Positions 50,530 to 54,044 of a DNA stretch of 54,044 nucleotides are shown here, piece after piece. The position numbers were made by a program, and so were the translations under genes. Under the pieces are notes generated by a model, which searched no databases, had not been told where the DNA came from, and saw only the letters and a list, made by a program, of their open reading frames with translations. Origin of the DNA: Pseudaquidulcibacter sp041917055 (GTDB lineage Bacteria; Pseudomonadota; Alphaproteobacteria; Caulobacterales; Aquidulcibacteraceae); the NCBI GenBank assembly GCA_041917055.1, contig JAYRYJ010000013.1:1-54044 (forward strand). The letters run 5' to 3'. Numbering within the stretch: the stretch's first letter is position 1; every line of letters starts with the position of its first letter.

Positions 50530-51309
50530 TTGCATAGCATTTTGGAATCTGCACAAATTTTGGAACTTTATCGCAATGGCGTGTTTCCCATGGCAGATAG
50601 TCGTGATGACGAAAGATTATTCGTAATCGACCCGGAAATTCGCGGTGTTTTTGACCTCAATAATTTTCATATTCCAAAACGCTTGAAGCGTATTGTCGCC
50701 ACAACGCCTTATCAAATAAGTGCCAATCATTGTTTTGATTTAGTAATTAAGGAATGCGCCAAAGAAACCGCAAACCGAAAAGCAACTTGGATTAATGACG
50801 AAATAATCCGTCTCTATTCTGCATTGAATGCCGAAGGTCATGCGCATTCAATTGAAGTTTGGGAAGATGATGATTTGATTGGCGGTCTTTATGGCGTTTC
50901 ATTGGGCGGGGCGTTTTTTGGCGAGAGTATGTTTTCGACCAGGCCCAACGCCTCCAAAATCGCATTGGTTCATTTGGTTGCGGCACTAAAATACGCCGAT
51001 TTTCAGCTTTTGGACGCGCAATATCATAATAATCATTTGGCGCAATTCGGGCTTAAAGAAATCCCACGCTTTGAATTTCATGAATTATTGAAAGACGCGC
51101 TTAGGATAGAACGTCATTTTCCCACCGAAAATTTCACGCCCAAAACTATTGCGTCTTCACTTCCGGTTGAGGCGCAGGCGCAGCAGGGGGCGGCGCAATC
51201 GGTTCCGGCGCAGGGGTATCAATCGGCGCAGGCGCATCTTGCTTCGGCGCATCAGATTGGGAAGGACTGTCTTTCTTCTGGTCGCTTTTGCTTGCAATTA
51301 CTGGCTTAG
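50530..51309 (+). CDS. aat: Leucyl/phenylalanyl-tRNA--protein transferase (Aat), extended C-terminus
   Basis: Adds Leu or Phe to N-terminal Arg or Lys of proteins for the N-end rule. 259 residues. The core (about 1-200) has YRNGVFPMADSRDD, FHIPKRLKRI, WINDEIIRLYSALNAEGHAHSIEVW, GGLYGVSLGGAFFGESMFS and LLDAQYHNNHLAQFG. The start is TTG; no better start lies upstream in frame. The last 50 or so residues are low-complexity (Gln/Ala/Ser) and are read from the strand opposite the Pro/Ala-rich end of the DUF2155 gene, an overlap of 164 bases. With Bpt (24483-25250), this cell has both bacterial N-end-rule transferases. Confidence 0.9.
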   Translation: MHSILESAQILELYRNGVFPMADSRDDERLFVIDPEIRGVFDLNNFHIPKRLKRIVATTPYQISANHCFDLVIKECAKETANRKATWINDEIIRLYSALNAEGHAHSIEVWEDDDLIGGLYGVSLGGAFFGESMFSTRPNASKIALVHLVAALKYADFQLLDAQYHNNHLAQFGLKEIPRFEFHELLKDALRIERHFPTENFTPKTIASSLPVEAQAQQGAAQSVPAQGYQSAQAHLASAHQIGKDCLSSGRFCLQLLA

Positions 51310-52141
51310 GCGCGCTTGCGGCGGCACCGCCATCACATGACAATAAAGTCAAATCATATACGGGGTGGTCAATCGCCGTCACATTAGGGCTTGATGCAAT
51401 CATCCAGCCTTTGCGCACTTTGCGTGGCCCCTGCAATTCTTTCATTTTGCTACGATCTCTTTGTGCGAGAACGGCAATTTGTTGAAGCTGTGGCGCGCCT
51501 TTATCAATGACCTCAACATAGGCCCACGATTCGTCTGCCTCTGTCGGTGCGGAACGATAACACGCGCTTAGACTAACTGTCAGATTTTCATAATTGAGGG
51601 TTTGCCCGACATTCAAACGGAAAGTCATATGCGCGCCCGAATTTCGGTTCAAACCATACAAAAGGACATTTGTCCCCGCTAATTCCTGTACCCGATTGAT
51701 TTTCCCGCCAACGCCAGCAGCGCCACCATTTGGAAATAATAGATCAATTGGAATAGTCGGAACATCGGCACCGACCAAACGTGGCATTATTTCACCATTT
51801 GATTTCGGCGCACTATCATTTTGAATGATATTTTCCAATGCCGTGCGATCTTGTTCATCGACACCACCCTCAATAGTCGGGCCTTTTTCACCTCCCGAAC
51901 CTTCTAAAACGACGTCAGGCGCATCGGGTTCGGCAATTTGACCCAATTCAGGGTCAATACCACCCTCGACCTTAGGGGCCTTTTCCTGCTCTTTGACAGG
52001 GTTTGGCGCGGGTTCGGGTTCCGAAACTTTCGGTGCAGAATCAGGCGGTACCGCTTGGGCAATCGAACGCGTAACCTCAATCGAAAACGCCAATCCCAAA
52101 ACCAAAACAGATGGCAAAATCAGGCGTTTGAGTTTAAGCAT
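51146..52141 (-). CDS. DUF2155-domain exported protein
   Basis: 331 residues with a signal peptide (MLKLKRLILPSVLVLGLAFSIEVTRSIAQA). A Pro/Glu-rich N-terminal stretch (about 32-110) is followed by the DUF2155 domain (about 150-265): NRVQELAGTNVLLYGLNRNSG, ACYRSAP, AYVEVIDKG, GWMIASSPNVTAIDHPVYDLTLLSC. A Pro/Ala/Lys-rich tail (about 275-331) overlaps aat on the other strand. The domain's role is unknown. GGAGG lies ahead of the ATG at 52141, which overlaps the NDUFA12 stop (TAATG). Confidence 0.88.
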   Translation of the reverse strand: MLKLKRLILPSVLVLGLAFSIEVTRSIAQAVPPDSAPKVSEPEPAPNPVKEQEKAPKVEGGIDPELGQIAEPDAPDVVLEGSGGEKGPTIEGGVDEQDRTALENIIQNDSAPKSNGEIMPRLVGADVPTIPIDLLFPNGGAAGVGGKINRVQELAGTNVLLYGLNRNSGAHMTFRLNVGQTLNYENLTVSLSACYRSAPTEADESWAYVEVIDKGAPQLQQIAVLAQRDRSKMKELQGPRKVRKGWMIASSPNVTAIDHPVYDLTLLSCDGGAAASAPKPVIASKSDQKKDSPSQSDAPKQDAPAPIDTPAPEPIAPPPAAPAPQPEVKTQ

Positions 52142-52530
52142 TAAGGCCTCCAAGATTCGTAATTCTTGGTTTCTTCTTTGTTTGTGCCTTTAATATTAGC
52201 GATTGAATTTTTTGGGCGATAAGCGAAAATAGTGCCCGTCAAATTAGGGCGATGTGGCTTTTCCCAATCCATAGTTTTAAATGGAACTTTGGTTGGCGGT
52301 TCGTCAAAAGTATAATGCAACCAACCATGCCAATCGACAGGCACGCGCGATGGTTCCGCATAGCCTTTATAAAGAACATAGCGGCGTTTGCGCCCCTCTA
52401 TGGTTGCATTTGGTTCTTCATAATAAGTATTGCCAAATTCATCAGTACCAACTTTTTTTGCACGACGATTTACATCAAAAAGCGCGCCTAATGTCGCGCC
52501 ATTCCACCAAGTGAAAATCTTTTTAAGCAT
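52141..52530 (-). CDS. NADH:ubiquinone oxidoreductase accessory subunit NDUFA12 (B17.2-like)
   Basis: 129 residues of the NDUFA12/B17.2 family, an accessory subunit of complex I kept in alphaproteobacteria and mitochondria. Visible are TWWNGATLGALFDVNRRAKKVGTDEFGNTYYE, RRYVLYKG, EPSRVPVDWHGWLHYT, and the MDWEKPHRPNLTGT end. It opens the NDUFA12-DUF2155 pair, with stop and start sharing TAATG. The main nuo genes are elsewhere. Confidence 0.94.
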   Translation of the reverse strand: MLKKIFTWWNGATLGALFDVNRRAKKVGTDEFGNTYYEEPNATIEGRKRRYVLYKGYAEPSRVPVDWHGWLHYTFDEPPTKVPFKTMDWEKPHRPNLTGTIFAYRPKNSIANIKGTNKEETKNYESWRP

Positions 52531-52773
52531 TTGAAAAACCTTTAAGTGCTTTTTTCTTTACCGAAATTTGCCGCAAATACAAGTTACATAAATGTTGAAT
52601 TTAGGGCTAATTATTAAGGTCAGGCTTAATTGATTGCCTGCCTATTAAGCGCGTGATTAATAGCAAGAAGAAGGCCGCAGGCCGCAGGGGTATTGGAATA
52701 CCTAAAGGATTTCTGACGCTGTAATTGTGAAATTACAATGAAATGTTGTAGATTGTTTTAACAAAGCGCTATG

Positions 52774-52822
52774 GTTGGGGAAGGTCTTTATGAGCAAATA
52801 TGCCATAAAGACCTTCCCCAAC
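52774..52822. repeat. Perfect 19-bp inverted repeat ahead of the last gene
   Basis: GTTGGGGAAGGTCTTTATG (52774-52792) and its exact reverse complement (52804-52822) flank an 11-nt loop. No T-run follows. It sits inside a 430-base gene-free stretch (52531-52960) between the divergent NDUFA12 and last genes. That stretch also holds TTAAGGTCAGGCTTAA (CtrA-like but with an 8-nt spacer) and CACA-ATACG-TGTG. Too perfect for chance; it could be a transcript hairpin, an attenuator or a protein-binding site. Confidence 0.8.
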
Positions 52823-52960
52823 AATATCCCATCCTAAGTAAATACAGCAATTGCCTTTTGAAATTCCACATACACAGCGATAAAACCATGCGACACAATC
52901 GGAAATTCAGTGCACAATACGTGTGATTCGCGTCAAAGAATGCGGCGCATAGGTGCAAAT

Positions 52961-54044
52961 ATGGGCAAGGTTTGGATTGAGGAGCAAAATTTTCGTTTAT
53001 TGGCGCAAAAATTAGCGCAGCACGAAGAAAATTGCGCGCTTTCCCCGCCAATAATTGCCAAACGTGAATATGCAATTTTTGACGATGGGACGCCGATTTT
53101 TTGCTTTGCCCCAATTGAATGGCAATTGGATTCGATAAAGTTTGCGACGCAGTTTCTTGATTTGGCCTCGAATTCTGATCTATTGGATTTTGTCATTGGC
53201 AGTATTAATACTTTGCTGCAAGTATCTGATGATAAAGCGCAATTGCCGATTGCTACTTTGTCAAATGCGATAGCGAAACAAAGGATTATTCCAAATTCTA
53301 AGTTTTTGTTTCCGCCTGATACCGATCCACAACCTATGGAAAGCGAAATTGCTTTTGACGATATCAATGCCCTGCGTCGCGAAAAGGACAATCAGTTTCG
53401 CCGTGCCGCGATTATTGCGGGTAATTATTCAATTGAAACCGCAGTTCTTGACATAGAAAATGCCATTTCGCGCGCAATTGGTGAAGGTCGCTTTGACCCA
53501 CGCTCCAACACTTTATTGGCGCGCGCCGTTGGGCGGTCTTTCGCGCGCGGCGTACCCACCGGCATTGTCAAAAGAATCATTGATAATGCAATTAATCAAA
53601 AACCTAACCATTTTAATTTCGCAATCGATGACAGCATTTTGCGACCACCAATTTTACAATATGCGACAATCGCCGATGCAAAACCCCATTCGATTGATCT
53701 AATTGATACCAATTGCGCCATTAGTTTCAAAGATTGTGAATATAATTCATTATTCACTATCAATGCCGCAAATTATGTTTCGCGCGGCAATTTTAAGATT
53801 GACGAATTTGTAGCCGAAGTTTTCGCCTTTATGTCGCTTTTCGCCAATCAAAAATTGACAATAGGAATAAGCGGGCTTGCGGCTGCGTGTCATGCCACTG
53901 GCAAAGTGTATAATGCACAAAATGCCGCCGAAATGCTTGCTCAATTAAGCCAGGGTATCGAAGATGCAGCATGTGGTCGTGAATTTGTTTTAATTGCTGA
54001 TATTGATGAGAACTCAAATACTTTATTGGCAACCGAGAGCGTCG
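52961..54044 (+). CDS. Unrecognised protein with YebC-like and ribonucleotide-reductase-like segments (partial)
   Basis: An open frame of 361 codons runs off the right edge. I cannot name the whole protein. Three segments stand out. Around residues 165-200, GRFDPRSNTLLARAVGRSFA then GVPTGIVKRIIDNAI follows the pattern of the YebC/TACO1 helix (GGDP-x-N-x-L-R-x-A-I... N-M-P-x-D-N-I-x-R-A-I). Around 255-320, INAANYVSRGNFKIDEFVAEV followed by LTIGISGLAAACHATGKVYN resembles the helix region of ribonucleotide reductase large subunits (IGVMGLAD-type). Around 95-110, AKQRIIPNSKFLF resembles their N-terminal part. A class II-type or degenerate reductase is possible. An in-frame ATG at 52940 is an alternative start; the one at 52961 has AGGTG ahead. 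Confidence 0.6.
   Translation, partial: MGKVWIEEQNFRLLAQKLAQHEENCALSPPIIAKREYAIFDDGTPIFCFAPIEWQLDSIKFATQFLDLASNSDLLDFVIGSINTLLQVSDDKAQLPIATLSNAIAKQRIIPNSKFLFPPDTDPQPMESEIAFDDINALRREKDNQFRRAAIIAGNYSIETAVLDIENAISRAIGEGRFDPRSNTLLARAVGRSFARGVPTGIVKRIIDNAINQKPNHFNFAIDDSILRPPILQYATIADAKPHSIDLIDTNCAISFKDCEYNSLFTINAANYVSRGNFKIDEFVAEVFAFMSLFANQKLTIGISGLAAACHATGKVYNAQNAAEMLAQLSQGIEDAACGREFVLIADIDENSNTLLATESV

Noticed and set aside
52608..52625. TTAAGGTCAGGCTTAA ahead of the last gene as a CtrA box
   Set aside because: The spacer is eight bases. One near-match in AT-rich intergenic DNA is not enough.
53004..53391. Minus-strand open frames inside the last gene
   Set aside because: The forward frame is longer, stays open to the edge, and has segments resembling known families; the reverse frames are Ser/Cys/Ile-rich shadows.

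Overview
The window is a gene-dense stretch of an alphaproteobacterial chromosome, fairly AT-rich by eye. Several things point to the Caulobacterales/Hyphomonadaceae side of the class. Gene blocks typical of alphaproteobacteria are present: rne facing amiC-mrcA-prfB, nagZ-scpA-scpB, accB-accC-aat-DUF2155-NDUFA12, dapA-smpB, and erpA next to dgt. There is a large TonB-dependent receptor, and two perfect CtrA-type boxes (TTAA-N7-TTAA) lie in a divergent flagellar promoter. The lineage assignment is inference; no rRNA is present. Nearly all genes are core housekeeping genes. I see no prophage, CRISPR array, transposase or obvious island.

Layout. 1-9.3 kb: the end of an unrecognised gene, a 162-nt hairpin element, thrB, ruvX-ubiA, recG, an unrecognised exported protein, degP-rarA and a SIMPL-domain protein. 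9.3-10.0 kb: tRNA-Ile2(CAU), followed by a duplicated tRNA 3' end, a cluster of hairpins and a 7-bp tandem repeat. 10-18 kb: rplY, parE, a DUF2147 protein, a RhlE-like DEAD-box helicase, mtnP, a DUF1203 gene coupled to an Ada-like DNA repair protein, and a small membrane protein. 18-24.4 kb: a TonB receptor, then the flagellar genes fliE-flgC-flgB diverging from fliO-fliP, then motB. 24.4-30 kb: bpt, scpB-scpA-nagZ, a SPOR protein and dgt. 30-34.4 kb: erpA-xthA, a polytopic membrane protein, trmFO, an acetyltransferase and a small anchored protein. 34.5-41.2 kb: a second copy of the 162-nt element, then a leftward run read as amiC, mrcA, prfB, dapA, smpB and a small protein. 41.2-47 kb: a long rne leader, rne, a lipocalin lipoprotein, a BepA-like M48 peptidase and a DsbA-like lipoprotein. 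47-52.5 kb: thiS-thiG, aroQ, accB-accC, aat, a DUF2155 protein and NDUFA12. 52.5-54 kb: a leader with a perfect 19-bp inverted repeat and the start of an unusual gene that runs off the window.

The genes serve the cell envelope (PBP1a, amidase, NagZ, SPOR protein, DegP, BepA-like peptidase, lipocalin, TonB receptor), information processing (RNase E, RF2, SmpB, L25, TrmFO, Bpt, Aat), chromosome maintenance (ParE, ScpAB, RecG, RarA, RuvX, XthA) and motility.

The most distinctive non-coding signal is the pair of 162-nt elements. They share a core, but their hairpin arms differ between copies in a paired, compensatory way, and their terminal TAG is the stop codon of all three genes that run into them. 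Other points of interest are the CtrA boxes, the rearranged DNA after tRNA-Ile2, the near-universal overlap of convergent genes, and the last gene, which mixes a YebC-like helix with ribonucleotide-reductase-like segments.
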